The notes beneath the pieces were generated by a model, which worked only from the letters and a program-made list of their open reading frames with translations, was not told where the DNA came from and did not search any database. A program made the position numbers and the translations under genes. A stretch of DNA of 64,000 bases from Rhynchonema sp. JSB1_4. Lineage: Eukaryota; Nematoda; Chromadorea; Monhysterida; Xyalidae. Numbering within the stretch: the first letter of the stretch is position 1; each line of letters starts with the position of its first letter. Shown here one piece after another: positions 48,701 through 60,067 of the stretch. Location of the stretch: positions 1 through 64,000 of the forward strand of contig JASAMV010000248.1 in NCBI GenBank assembly GCA_030248065.1. The letters are read 5' to 3'.

Positions 48701-50078
48701 ACACGCATGTCTGGACCTTGACTCGTCTCCTTCACATGTGCGTGTGCGTTGCGTTTGGGGGAGGCACAAAAAAGATACGGGGATGTGCGCGCAATCAATA
48801 CGTTTGTTTGTTGGTGTGGTCGACCACATCTCTATTGTGTACACACTCAGAAAGAGAGAGAGAGAGAGACAACGCACAAAGTCGCGACAACTGCGGTCGG
48901 CGGCGCGCTGAATTTATCAGAATACAATGGCAGTAGTAGTACAGCATGTTGTGCACACACACGTCTGGCAGACGACATTTAGTGTGTACAATGTCAATGT
49001 CTAGGTCGAGATCGATGTCACTCGATGAAAAGATGCGCACATATGCATGTGTGATATTGTCGTTAATTTGCTGCTCATACAAGTACATGTACATGTACAT
49101 GTATCACATGCATTCGTGTCCATCTGCCGCTGTGCACTTGGCGCGACAACAAAGTTACATCGTCTCTGCCCAGACAATCAGACATCCAGCAGACGACAGT
49201 CACATAATAAACTTTTTTAAACTTTGTGCCCCAAATCATAAAAGTGCACGCACAAAAATGCCTAAAGTATACACTGTCGTGTTGTCTCATCACAATTTTG
49301 ATCCTGGTGCTTTAATTTATGCGTTCCGAACGGATAATCAACTGGAAAACAAACAAAGGAACGCTGTTGCGTTGCATACTGTAACCGTGCTTTCTGTCAC
49401 TATCACGTCAAAAGGGCAAACTTTCATGTTGTGTGGAATGTCTTTGGAATCCAGAGGTTGCAAGCAGCCGATCCCTTTGAGTGCGAAATCAAAAACTTGA
49501 TGTTGATTGCACATGATGCATGTTTGTACAATTTAGGACGACCATGATGCACTTTCGTGAGACTTTGATTATTTTGTTTGTCACGGACCGAAGCACGGAA
49601 ACGTGAAGGGAAAGTCGCACAATGTAAGCCGCAGTAGCAAGCAGTTCTTGTGTCTTGGGGCCAAAACAGTTTGACTTGGACATAACTGGAAATGGGACGT
49701 TCGGCGGTGCCATACGCACTCACTCGCTCAAGCTTCAGACGCAAGAAACACCTACAACAGTAACCATCACCTAAGCCAGGGGTCGATGTTGACGGAAGTA
49801 TGTACCTTGTCGACGAGCCTTTAGCGTGGCTCTAATTTATTGGCCCGACAGATTGAACAATGGATGCAACGTGGAAGTATGCGTGGTGTCGATGAACCCT
49901 CACGTGGCTCTCATCTATTTTGTTTTCTTTTGTCAATGCAAGTGATTGACCAAAGTTAAGTTGATCTTTCTATTCTACATTATGCTTACTTCGTGTTCGA
50001 TATTGGGTGTTCGTGTGTTCACCGTTCACAGATTCCTTCATGCTCATGTTCATTTCTCCTGTGCGCCTGCGCTCGTAA
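45713..50078. other. Intergenic, no supported gene
   Basis: Rich in CA/TG and short simple repeats: (GA)n at 48851-48868 and TACATG repeats at 49083-49101. Unsupported small frames lie at 45827-46042, 46210-46524, 47843-48124 and 48946-49500. None shows a domain or convincing splice pattern. Confidence 0.35.
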
Positions 50079-50538
50079 GGGCGGGCTAAAGTATTCTATT
50101 CATTTCCGTGTCACGGAAATATTTCCATGCACGGAAATATTTCCGGTTTCCGTGTTCCGTGATTTTTTTATTTTCACGGAACACGGAAATTTTTCCGTGT
50201 GAATAGTTGCTGTTTGCGTCAAACACGCGGGCGTTTGACGTCAGCACGCTGGATTTTGTCATCATCACTGCAAAAGCACCGTTTGCGTGTTTGAATCATT
50301 TCCGTGTTCCGTGCACGGAAATATTTCCGTGACACGGAAATCCATGAAACTGCTTTGTATGTAAATTATTTCCGTGTTCCGTGTTCCGTGATAATTTTGA
50401 AAATCACGGAACACGGAAATATTTCCGTGCACGGAAATATTTCCGTGTTCCGTGATTTTCAAAATTTTATCACGGAACACGGAACACGGAAATATTTCCG
50501 TGTTCCGTGTTCAACCTAAGTCCGCCCTAAGTCCGCCC
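50079..50538. mobile_element. MITE built of TTCCGTG palindromes, 3-bp TSD (TAA)
   Basis: Ends GGGCGGGCTAA / TTAGGGCGGACTTAGG, flanked by TAA at 50076-50078 and 50539-50541. The interior is an array of CACGGAAATATTTCCGTG palindromes and TTCCGTGTTCCGTGA repeats that can fold into many hairpins. The TAA duplication fits PIF/Harbinger. Confidence 0.75.
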
Positions 50539-50541
50539 TAA

Positions 50542-52529
50542 AATGTGGCAAGATGAAAAGTCGGCTTCGGAATGACAGCATTGCGGTACTTTCCACTCCA
50601 GTCGACCTGTAAATCGACTGGGACCAGTTTTTGGGGACTGCAGACCGTGCGCTTGTCCCTGTCGTGGCTCACGGCTCAAACTATGGGTCTGCCGCTGATG
50701 CCGAAACCCGCCAGTGATCTACTATGTTTTTATCTCAGCAGATTGAGGACAGATAGCACAAACGCGTTAAACCTGTGATTACAACTCACTTTGTGCAAGC
50801 GCAGTAACGTCACAAACATCCCAACAAGCGCTTTCCATTGCTACTTTTATTCGTGACGCTGGCTCGCTCGCTTGCTTCCGTCATCTTCCATTCGTTTGTC
50901 TGTTTGTTTTCGCTCTGTCTGTGTTTCTCCCTCATTCCCACACCATCATTGCGCTTGAGTCTCATATCCATTTCCTGTTCTCTCCTTTGTCTGTCTTGTC
51001 CACGTTCAGTCATGTCAAGTGCAGCTTCATTTTGCGTGCAAACAAGCCGTTTGCCCCGAGTCAGTTAAATTGCCGTTTTCAATCACCGATGATTAAGAGA
51101 CTTCCAGCCCTCGACCGAACGCTGTAAACAGTGGGTCATGCCCGATGTCTGAAAGCGGGAAACCGGGTAGCTCCCGGTGAGATACACTGACATTCGTTCA
51201 GTTTTTTGTTTTGATTCCTGATTTGGCAACAATACTGTTACCCAAATGTGAGACCCTTCCTTTTCGTGCGGATGAGGCCAACAAAAATGCACGTTTTTGG
51301 GTTCGATGGTCTCAACAGACAATCGTATGAATCCTATCAATAATCTTTTACGAGCGAAGAATGAAGTGCACAGTTGAGACAAAACGAACAATATACTGTA
51401 AGTGCTTGCTTAAAGGGTCTCCGACATATATATGCGACCGAAACCAATCTCAATGAGACTTGGCACCGTAAGTGGGCTTGGTCCAAAACACTCACGGCCA
51501 AGAAAATTTTTCCCCATATCAGCTCCCTATCTGAGCCAGGAGGGCTAAAAGGTAAAAAATTTTGACCCTACCTCAGCACCTTGAAATTAAAATATCGATC
51601 TGTTTCGCATATTCTTTGTGTGCAGTTTGTTCACAAATTTTTCATAAACGCCTTGGGTCTAATTTAGAACCATATTCACTTTTTTGGCACTACCACAGCT
51701 CGCGCTATTTTGCCAAAACCACGGAAATTTTCGAAAAAAAAATTTTCCGTTGTATTTTCCGGTCACATAGAAAGCACACAGAGCTTTTATATAAAGTAGG
51801 CAAGAAAGCCCGTATATCATGCTATTCAGGCGATCAATGACTAATTTTCCACCGCTGACAAGTTTCGACAAAAGCTCGCTCAACTGTGGTGAACCTCAAC
51901 TTTTTTGCCATGTTCTGTGGATCCCAAGCACACTTCTATCTCATATTTTCCTATTTTAGTAACAATGTACCGAGGTGATATATGGCACGCTAGATAGTAC
52001 AAATATAATTGTTGTTAATTATGTGCAAATCTAGGTTGGTCCAGCTGCATCCTTGGAGGTACGAGCAATAAATGAATTTTACACAAAATTCATAATTTTA
52101 GCAAATTTTCACTTCCGTCATATTTTTAGCCTACCTAGATTTGTGACGGATTTGTGGCCTTTGCTGTCCGATGAAGCCCCAACGTTGTTGTTGTTTATCG
52201 ATCAAAATCCAAAATTCTAGTTCTAACGTATCCTGACAAAAATCATGTTAAGTGAAGGCACCGCAGACTCTGGTCCTGTTGTAAGCCCGGTTGTAGTTCC
52301 AAGTCCAACGCTTGGACCTCAATTAACACGATTTACAAAAAGCGCGAAATTCTAAACAAGCACTAGATAAAAATGACTTTTCAAAAATGGGACAAGCACA
52401 AGATAAAAACGACTTTTTGCATTTGGCTCCTCACTTGCCCAAAAGCTGGATCCGCCGCCACTGCATCCGAGTGATTGGGGACCAAACTGCTGGGAACGAA
52501 CCGTTCCACTACTGATTCGTTTTTATCCC
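50542..52529. other. Intergenic, nothing recognised
   Basis: Short frames only. No motif, RNA gene or repeat that I can support. Confidence 0.3.
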
Positions 52530-52990
52530 TTTCATTTTTCACTCTGTTATCAGTCTTGTCTTCCCCCCAGCGCAGCTGAGTCGGGTTTATCAGCTTTATC
52601 CGGGTTATTTGTTTTGTAAAATAATCAGTCTTCCCTCCAGCGCAAGGGAGTTGGGTTTATCAGCTTTGGTACGATCTGTTTCGTGCCGGGAAGACTGTTA
52701 TAAATAAAACGGATAAAGCTGACAAACCTGATAAACCCGACTCCCTTGCGCCGGGGGAAGACTGATTACAAATAACCCGGATAAAGCTGATAAACCTGAT
52801 AAAGAAGACTGATTATAAATAAAACGGATAAAGCTGATAAACCTGATAAACTGACTGCCCAGCCAACCCAGCTGCCCAACCCAGGAAGGCTGATTATATG
52901 CATGCTACAGCATGCGTAATCAGCCTTCCTGAGATTGTCTTCCCCCAGAGCTTCTGCAGGGTGTACTGATTGATTACAATGGTAATCATT
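52530..52990. repeat. TAATCAGTCTTCC inverted-repeat cluster, copy 1
   Basis: Repeated units: GATAAAGCTGATAAACC, CTTCCCCCAGCGCA and (in both orientations) AATCAGTCTTCC. It also has the hairpin AGGCTGATTATATGCATGCT / AGCATGCGTAATCAGCCTTC. Related to 55974-56460. Confidence 0.6.
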
Positions 52991-53111
52991 CTTCCATCAA
53001 CGTTCTTCCAATATAATCCTGTTCTTGATTAAAACCAAAGCAACCGTCACAGCGATCATCGTCTCCTATCAAACATCACATTCACAACCCAAACAACAAC
53101 AACAACAGAAA

Positions 53112-53500
53112 ATGGGTGAGTGATTTTGGTGCCATCAAATTTCTTGCGTTTTTCTTTGAAAAAATTGAACCAATTTCAGACTGAAAGCCAACTTTCAAAT
53201 TTCAGACGGAATCAAGGCGGCGGAGGACAAAATGAATCAGTTGAAACAATACGCGATCGAGCTGATCGGCGCCAAGGTACATAGTCTAGTTTACAATTTA
53301 GTTTACATAGTCTACAATTCTGCCGTTGTTTATACTGTCTCTGCCCAATGCAATCATAACAGAGCCCCCTCCCCATTCAACAGACCAAACTGAACAAACC
53401 GCTGCTGATCGAAACCATCAAGCAGATTCAAAAAATGGAAAAAGCGATCGAAATGAAACAAGCGATGTACAAAAAATTACAACAGTACAGTGACAACTGA
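53112..53500 (+). CDS. 63-aa helical protein, unknown function
   Basis: Three exons: 53112-53115 (ATG G, GTGAGT donor), 53206-53276, 53384-53500. Phases fit. The protein starts MDGIKAAEDKMNQLKQYAIE and ends KAIEMKQAMYKKLQQYSDN. It is almost wholly Lys/Glu/Gln-rich with heptad-like hydrophobics, so a coiled coil or helical hairpin is likely. It has no signal or membrane segment. Exact donors and acceptors, an AG 3 nt before ATG and an AATAAA at 53621-53626 support a real gene. I do not recognise the family. Confidence 0.65.
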
Positions 53501-53620
53501 ATATATGACAAATCTCAACAATCAACAACAAAAACCATTTGCACAAAATCAGTGACAGCGAGAGCGAGGTGATCTCATTGAATTTAAATTCATGCAAGTG
53601 AAAACAGGATTGAAGAAATG

Positions 53621-53626
53621 AATAAA
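53621..53626 (+). terminator. Poly(A) signal of the 63-aa gene
   Basis: AATAAA 121 nt after the stop codon at 53500. Confidence 0.55.
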
Positions 53627-53689
53627 CACTAACTAAAAACAGAACGCTAGCGATGGTTGTGGTCAGCAGAGATCTCGATCGGACTGACC

Positions 53690-53860
53690 CAGTGTGTGTC
53701 CACATGCCAACACCAGCTCGTATGTGGACACTTCTTGACGCGTGCCAAGAATGCCAGCCAACTATTATTTTTGGCATTCGTGGCATTAATGGCATTGTTG
53801 GCACACGCGTCAAGAAGTGTACATTACGGCCGGCTGTAACGCACACATCTTGACTACGTT
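53690..53860. repeat. CACTTCTTGACGCGT inverted-repeat unit, copy 1
   Basis: GTGGACACTTCTTGACGCGT and ACGCGTCAAGAAGTGTACAT face each other around a loop rich in GGCATT. A further TTCTTGAC-like motif follows. Related to the cluster at 54815-55030. Confidence 0.6.
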
Positions 53861-54048
53861 GCCATGAATGCAGTGTTCAAAAAGTGAGCATATTTTAGAA
53901 CTTTGCCATTTTGTCCGTTGCGTATTTCATCATTGTGTCAGCGTATGCACAAGTTATGAAATTTCCTAAAATATCCTGTCAGACATTCCTGCCTCGCTTT
54001 TCGTGATCAAATCGGAGGCATTCTTGTGATTAATAAGTTGTAATAATG

Positions 54049-54146
54049 TGCATTTTTTGTTCTTGATTCGGTGGTCATTCATTGGATGTATGTGACTTGC
54101 ATTTTTTGTTCTTGATTCGGTGGTCATTCATTGGATGTATGTGACT
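54049..54146. repeat. Perfect 49-bp tandem duplication
   Basis: TGCATTTTTTGTTCTTGATT...GGATGTATGTGACT occurs twice in a row with no mismatch and ends next to the TIR element at 54148. Confidence 0.9.
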
Positions 54147-54147
54147 A

Positions 54148-54749
54148 AGGGTGATATTTTTGAAACGGTGTAAAGGTCAGTTGGGTGTAAAGGTCGGTCG
54201 AAAGCTCGGTGTGAGAAAGTTCAGTGTAAGCTCGGCGTAAGCTTGAAACATTGCACGCTGGGCAAGCAGCAGACGCGCGTTTCTAAACGAATGGTCAACT
54301 TTGACAGTCTGCTGTGCTAATGTAGATCGTTTGTTTGCAATCTAGTTCATTTAAGCTGGTTGCAGAAACGTTTTAAAGGAATATTTTTAAGTTGCCTGAC
54401 ATTCCGCCGTGAGGCTATTGAGAAATTGAACATTCACTGACGGCGGTACCAAAAAAATTGATGCCGCTAACTGATCGCAGCACGAATTCAAAACGGCTCC
54501 ATAAAAGGTCACGAAATATATAAATATCGTTTAAAAACGCTTGTGCAACCAGCCTAAACAAACAATATTGCAAACAGACGATTTACACTTGCACAGCAGA
54601 CTGTCAAAGTTAACCTTTCGTTTAGAAACGCGCGTCTGCTGCTGGCTCAGCGTGCACTGTTTGAAGCTTACACTGAACTTTTTCACACCGAGCTTTCCAC
54701 CGACCCTTACACCCAACTGACCTTTACACCGTTTCAAAAATATCACCCT
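54148..54749. mobile_element. Long-TIR element (GGTCAGTTGGGTGTAA family)
   Basis: About 600 bp. AGGGTGATATTTTTGAAACG and AAAGGTCAGTTGGGTGTAAA on the left are mirrored on the right, with inverted homology of about 230 bp (including AGACGCGCGTTTCTAAACGA). A shorter copy is at 28264-28500. No clear TSD. Confidence 0.75.
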
Positions 54750-54814
54750 AAATTTGATTATCGCATTTACACAAAATTCACTATAGTCAAGAAACAGCCA
54801 TTAATACGCCCAGT

Positions 54815-55030
54815 GGTAAACAACACTTCTTGACACTGAAACATCGTTTCTCACGTTCGGCAATCGGCAACACAAACACAGTCAAGAAGTGGTCTTCACG
54901 GCTGGCCGTAACGCACACTTCTTGACGTAGCATTTATTTCTGGCATTCTTGGCAACGCGTAGTCAAGAAGTGTATGTACATTACGGCCGCGCGTAATAAA
55001 CACTTCTTGACGCGTCAAGAAGTATCTAGC
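54815..55030. repeat. CACTTCTTGAC inverted-repeat cluster, copy 2
   Basis: At least five CACTTCTTGAC or GTCAAGAAGTG motifs, with TTACGGCC and CGTAATGTACA modules, in mixed orientation. Confidence 0.6.
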
Positions 55031-55128
55031 TACATTCAATTGGGACCAGACCCCAACACCAGCTCGTGCTTCACGCAACGCAACACCGGCCATACGCACG
55101 TTCCGCGTAATTCAGTCAGCGTAATCAG

Positions 55129-55973
55129 CAGAGGTCGCATCGCAATCGGGCCGGCCCGAGCTCGGGCCGGGCCGGGCCGGGCCGCGATTTTGGGCTTTTG
55201 GCTCGGGCCGGGCCGGGCCGGGCCGGAGATTTGGAGGGTCGGGCCGGGCCGCGGCCCGAAGCTTCTGAAGTGACTTATTTTACTGAAAAAGTAGGGATTT
55301 CTTTGTCAAAAATACTAAAATTTCTGACGGATTCGACAAGTAACTAAGTGATCAGTATTGTCCAGTGGTGTTGCTACCCAGGCGGGGCGGCAACCTACTG
55401 TACCACCAAAAATGTGGGGTGGCAAAGGCAACCTACCTCCTACGTCCTACTGTACCGGCCGAGCTAGGGGGTGGGGGCGGATAAAAATTTTTAGGTCTAA
55501 ATATTGATGAAAATGTGCTCTACAACGCTCAGTTCGGGCGTAGCGCGCGATTTTTCGCCTATTTTGAGTGAAAAATGCCGATTTTATGCCATTTTGAGCC
55601 AAAGATCGCAACTTACTGTACCAGCCGCCGGGCGGCGACCTACCTACTGTTATGTACCAAGATGGAGCGTCAACCTACCTACCTACTGTACCTAGGGGGG
55701 ACCCCCCAGCCCCCACCCCCTGCAACACCGTTGTTTTCAACCAAAAAAAATAGGTTCAAAAAAATCGCAAAAACTACCTATGACAAAAATTGGGTTAAAA
55801 TCTGAGCCAAAAATTTGGGCCGGGCCGGGCCGGGCCGGGCCGGAGATTTGGGGGTTCGGGCCGGGCCGGGCCGGAGATTTGGGGGTACGGGTCGGGCCGG
55901 GCCGGGCCGGGCCGGAGATTTGGGGGCTCGGGCCGGGCCGGGCCGGCCAAACCCGGCCCGATTGCGACCTCTG
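55129..55973. mobile_element. hAT-type element, (GGGCC)n-rich, 8-bp TSD GTAATCAG
   Basis: 845 bp, ends CAGAGGTCGCATCGCAATCG.../...CGATTGCGACCTCTG. Exact duplication GTAATCAG at 55121-55128 and 55974-55981. Subterminal arrays of GGGCCGGGCCGG with GGAGATTTGGGGG. It contains another hAT element at 55363-55733. A second copy starts at 56518. Confidence 0.9.
55363..55733. mobile_element. hAT element nested in 55129-55973 (left flank GTATTGTC)
   Basis: Ends CAGTGGTGTTGCTACC and ACACCGTTG, with repeated CAACCTACTGTACC units and a GCGTAGCGCGCGA core. The left flank is GTATTGTC. The right copy of the TSD was lost in a small deletion, as shown by the intact sister insertion at 60766-62217. Confidence 0.75.
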
Positions 55974-56460
55974 GTAATCAGTCTTCCCCTTCCCCCAGCT
56001 GCCCAACCCGGGAAGGCTGATAATTTTTAGATGCTACAGCATGCGTAATCAGCCTTCCTGAGATTGGGCCTTGGGGGGAAGGCCGATTATGGCTTCGTTT
56101 AATTTGTAATCAGTCTTCCCCCCAGAGCCTCTCTCAGGGTTTATTTTTTCAAAATGGGCTAGTAGCAAGAAGCTAGTAAAATGAAAAATTTAGTAGCTTT
56201 TTTTGCCGCTGAAAAGCCAATTTACTAGCTTTTTTGGCCAAAATACAAAATTTAGTAGCTTTCAGGCTACTAAATTTTAAAATTTACTAGCTTTTCAGAA
56301 AATTTAGTAGCTAAAAAGCTACTAAATTTGGTTAAAAAAAATCCATGGCCTCTCTGCAGGGTGTACTGATTGATTACAATGGTAATCAATCAGTCTTCCA
56401 TCAACCATCTGTTTTATTTGTAATATGTAATCAGTCTTCCCGCTCCCAGCACGGTCTGTC
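55974..56460. repeat. TAATCAGTCTTCC inverted-repeat cluster, copy 2
   Basis: Shares GATGCTACAGCATGCGTAAT, TAATCAGCCTTCCTGAGATT and GATTGATTACAATGGTAATC with 52530-52990. It is interrupted by the hAT element at 56135-56347. Confidence 0.6.
56135..56347. mobile_element. Small hAT element of TTTAGTAGCT repeats, TSD GCCTCTCT
   Basis: 213 bp, ends CAGGGTTTATTTTTT and AAAAAAAATCCATG, exact 8-bp duplication GCCTCTCT (56127-56134, 56348-56355). The interior is repeated TTTAGTAGCT in both orientations. Confidence 0.8.
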
Positions 56461-56676
56461 TTCGTTCGAAACTGGAATCTGAAAGGTTACCATCTGAAAG
56501 CTGACTGACTGTCAGTACAGAGGTCGCAATCGGGCCGGGCCGGGCCGCGATTTTTGGTTTTTGGCTCGGGCCGGGCCGGAGATTTGGAGGGTCGGGCCGG
56601 GCCCGGCCCGTAGCTTCTGAAGTAAGTGACTTACCGTATAAAACCTAAATACAGCCCCCGGAATCAGTGTTGGAGG

Positions 56677-57546
56677 CAGTGGTGTCGTTGGGAAATCAAA
56701 AAGTCAGGATACCGGATACCCAAAATCCAAAATTTTCGGATACCGGATACCCAAAATTCAAATTCAAATTCAAATTTTATCTGTAAGCTCACGCAAAGAC
56801 CTTCAGGAGATCCGGCAAACACCTAAAAAAGAGACACATCAGTAAATAGCACACAAAATTATAATCATGAATGATCAAACGACAAAACGTACCGGAGAGA
56901 TTCAAAAACAACAAACAACACAGCAACGGCAGGCGATAAATCAGCGATTGATGGCGAACACGAGATGATAACAGATGTCAACAAAATTGATGATGACCTG
57001 AAAGCAGCAACCCAGTGACTGAGGGGATCAGTCAACGACAGCTGAGAATTTTGTCTCGACCACGTGAGTTTAGTTTAGTTTTAAAGGCCGCAATTGAGGC
57101 AGCAGAGACGACGTCCTCTGGGAGCCTGTTCCAGAGGTCCACGACACGATAGGCCCAGTACCCGGACAAGTCTGCACCCTTAGTGTACCTCCCTGGGGGG
57201 GAAAATGAAAAACCTCGGATACCAGGGGGGGTTCGCTCCCTAAAATAAAAAATCTCGGATACCCAGGGGGGGTTGTTCAAAAAAGGTCAATTTTTTAAGA
57301 GGAAAATCGAGCAAAATTGGTGTTGAAAGCGCAAAAAATGGTCATTTTGGGGGTTATGGTTGCGCTAGCAAGCGATTTTGAGCATTTTGGAGGTAAAAAT
57401 GGGCGATTTTTACGGTTTTCGGAAAAATTTTAGGGTAGGACCCCTGGACAAAAAGTCAGGATACCGGATACCCCTGGGTGAAAAAATCAAGATACCGGAT
57501 ACTAGGGGGGTAACCCCCCTTCCCCCCCCCCCCAACGACACCACTG
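56677..57546. mobile_element. hAT element, TSD GTTGGAGG, with LINE fragment
   Basis: 870 bp, ends CAGTGGTGTCGTTGGG and CCCAACGACACCACTG. Exact duplication GTTGGAGG at 56669-56676 and 57547-57554. Subterminal GGATACC units. Confidence 0.92.
57035..57181 (-). pseudogene. Fragment of a non-LTR retrotransposon RT C-terminus
   Basis: The minus-strand frame includes RVVDLWNRLPEDVVSAASIA followed by AFKTKLN, the typical end of jockey/CR1-type ORF2 proteins (family: R-V-V-x-x-W-N-x-L-P-x-x-V-V-x-A). Only about 45 residues remain, enclosed within the hAT element. Confidence 0.75.
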
Positions 57547-57772
57547 GTTGGAGGTACTCTGGAGGGGGGATACCTACTGTACCGCGCTCGGAGAGGGGGG
57601 GATACCCAGTGTAGTACTTGGTCAGGGTGTTGACGATAGATAGATTGGGACCCGAAATGTGTTGACGATAGATAGATGACCCAAGTCTGAAATCTGGGGG
57701 GGTCGACCCAAACTTGTTGACGATAGATAGATGGTGGGGGGGGGTCGCCAAAAATCAAGGTATAGTATAGTG

Positions 57773-58621
57773 CAGTGTAGTGGCAGGCAAATGGTTGCAA
57801 GGTACCCTTGGGGGGGATGGATCCAGATGGTTGCAAGGTACCCCCCTACCCAGCCTCCGGAAGGTTGCAAGGTACCCCTGAGGTCCGAAAAAAGGGTGTT
57901 TTTTGCATGCATTATACTGCAAATTTGGCCGAAAAATAGGTACTTTTTTGCATTTTGGCCGAAAATTTGCCCAAAATACCTATTATATGGAGGTTTGCGC
58001 GCGGAGCGCGCGAATTTTGGGGTTTTGAGGTCGAAAAACACCCATTTTTGCCTAAAAAAACCATAAATTGATGGTTGCAAGGTACCCTCCGGGGTGGTTG
58101 CAAGGTACCTATCCTTCCCCCCCAGTGTAGTTCCTGGTCCGGCGCGGCGGTTAGTGTACCTACCCCTTTTTTCCGTGCGGCGGTTAGTGTACCTCCCTGG
58201 GGGGGGGGAAGGGGGGGGGGAAGACCCAAATCCAGGAAAAAGTCACTTTTTGGGGTAGAAAATTTGACCGATTTTTGCCCCTTTTTGGAAAAAATTCTTC
58301 ATAAAAAGGGTATTTTGGCGACTTTTGACATCATTGACCTAAAAATCACTCATTTTAGGTCTAAAAATGCCCATTTTAGGCCTAAAAATGCCAATTTTAG
58401 GCAAAAATTGAGGCGGTTAGTGTACCTGGCGCGGCGGTTAGTGTACTAGTGTACCTTGGTCGCGGCGGTTAGTGTACCTTAGGGGGGGGGGACCCCCCCC
58501 CCCCCCCCCCCCAGGAACTACACTGTTCCCCCCCCATCCCCCCCCCCAAGGGGTGGTTGCAAGGTACCTACTCCTTAGGGGGGGGAATCCCCCCCCCCAC
58601 CCTCCCCCAGCCACTACACTG
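57773..58621. mobile_element. hAT element, TSD GTATAGTG, GGTTGCAAGGTACC repeats
   Basis: Ends CAGTGTAGTGGCAGGC and CAGCCACTACACTG. Exact duplication GTATAGTG (57765-57772, 58622-58629). Core GCGCGCGGAGCGCGCG (58000-58015). It contains 58134-58525. Confidence 0.92.
58134..58525. mobile_element. hAT element, TSD TTCCCCCC, GCGGCGGTTAGTGTACC repeats
   Basis: 392 bp, ends CAGTGTAGTTCCTGG and CCAGGAACTACACTG. Exact duplication TTCCCCCC (58126-58133, 58526-58533). It is the innermost level of the nest. Confidence 0.9.
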
Positions 58622-59261
58622 GTATAGTGTACAAAGTAGGTAATAATGTGTTTGCATATTTGGGACAAAAAATACCGATTTTGAGCCATTTTGAGGCAAA
58701 AATACCCATTTTGGGGTCGAAATGTGTTGACGATAGATAGATTGTTCCCAGAATTTGTTGACGATAGATAGATTTGCCCATAAGTGTTGACGATAGATAG
58801 ATGAAATCAAAAAGTGTTGACGATAGATAGATGATTTTGGGGGGACGGGCCCCCCCCCCCCCCCCCCCCAAGTACTACCCTGGGGATACCTACTGTACCA
58901 AAGCCGATGGCCGGGGGGGTTATGTACCTTGGGGGGTTTGGAGGGGGGTTGGGGGGGTTAGGTTTTGGGGTGAAAATTTTTAATGTTTTTATTATGTGTG
59001 TGTGGAATCGTGTGAAAACGTAGTATTTGCGCGCGTAGCGCGCGAATTTTTGGTAATTTGGGGCAAAAACCACTGATTTTACACTAATTTTGGCCATTGT
59101 GGTCAAAAATTGGCACTTTTGGGGCAAAATCGGGGGGATACCTACTGTACCGGGGTGAAAATAGGGGGATACCTACTGTACCATGCCAGACATCGGGGGG
59201 GGGGATACCTACTGTACCAGGCGAGGGGGGATACCTTCTGTACTGGGGGGGGCTACCCCCC

Positions 59262-60067
59262 CAGTGTAGTTCCTGGTCCGGCGGGGAAATTAGTGTACCT
59301 CCCTACTTTTTCGGAGGGGAAATTAGTGCACCTCCCTGGGGGGGGGAAGGGGGGAAGACCCAAAATCAGGAAACAGTCACTTTTTGAGGTAGAAAATTTG
59401 ACCTATTTTGACCCCTTTTTGGAAAAAATTCTTCATAAAAAGGGTATTTTGGCGACTTTTGAGAACATTGACCTGAAAATCACACATTTTAGGCCTAAAA
59501 ATGTCCATTTTAGGCCTGAAAATGGCCATTTTAGGCATAAATTGGGGAAATTAGTGTACCCGGAGGCAGTGTAGTGGCAGGCCCTGGGAGGTAAGTATGA
59601 TGCGGGGTTGGGACCGGAAGCGTGAGAGGTATGATTTTGGTCACCCAAAAACGCGAAAAAACACCGTTTTTGTGATACAATTTTGGCCAAAAAAATGAGG
59701 TAAAAACAGTACTTTTTCCAAATTTTCGCCGAAAATCGCCTAAAAATAGGTATTATGGGTGGGTTTGCGCGCGGAGCGCGCGATTTTTTGGGAAAATAAG
59801 GTCGAAAAACACCGATTTTTGCCTTAAAAAGGTATAAAATTGCTTGTGAGAGGTATGATTTGGAGTTGTGAGAGGTAATTTCTCAACCCCCCCCCCCCAA
59901 CCCCCCTCGGGTTTTGTGGTAGGTAAGTACTGAGAGGGGGGGTAACCCCCCAACCCCCCCCCCAGCCACTACTATGCCCGGAGGGGAAATTAGTGTACTG
60001 GTGTACCTTGGTCGGGGAAATTAGTGTACCTTAGGGGGGTCCCCCCTCCCCCCCAGGAACTACACTG
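59262..60067. mobile_element. hAT element, GGGGAAATTAGTGTACC repeats (TSD unclear)
   Basis: Ends CAGTGTAGTTCCTGG and CCAGGAACTACACTG. The flanks are C-rich and not an exact duplicate. Same family as 61343-62074. It contains 59567-59976. Confidence 0.75.
59567..59976. mobile_element. hAT element, TSD CCCGGAGG, GTGAGAGGTATGATTT repeats
   Basis: 410 bp, ends CAGTGTAGTGGCAGG and CAGCCACTACTATG. Exact duplication CCCGGAGG (59559-59566, 59977-59984). Core GCGCGCGGAGCGCGCG (59766-59781). Confidence 0.9.

Larger units (their letters stand above)
57607..58882. mobile_element. hAT element, TSD GGGATACC, GTTGACGATAGATAGAT repeats
   Basis: Ends CAGTGTAGTACTTGG and CCAAGTACTACCCTG. Exact duplication GGGATACC (57599-57606, 58883-58890). 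Its unit GTTGACGATAGATAGAT occurs three times near the left end and four times near the right. It contains 57773-58621. Confidence 0.92.
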
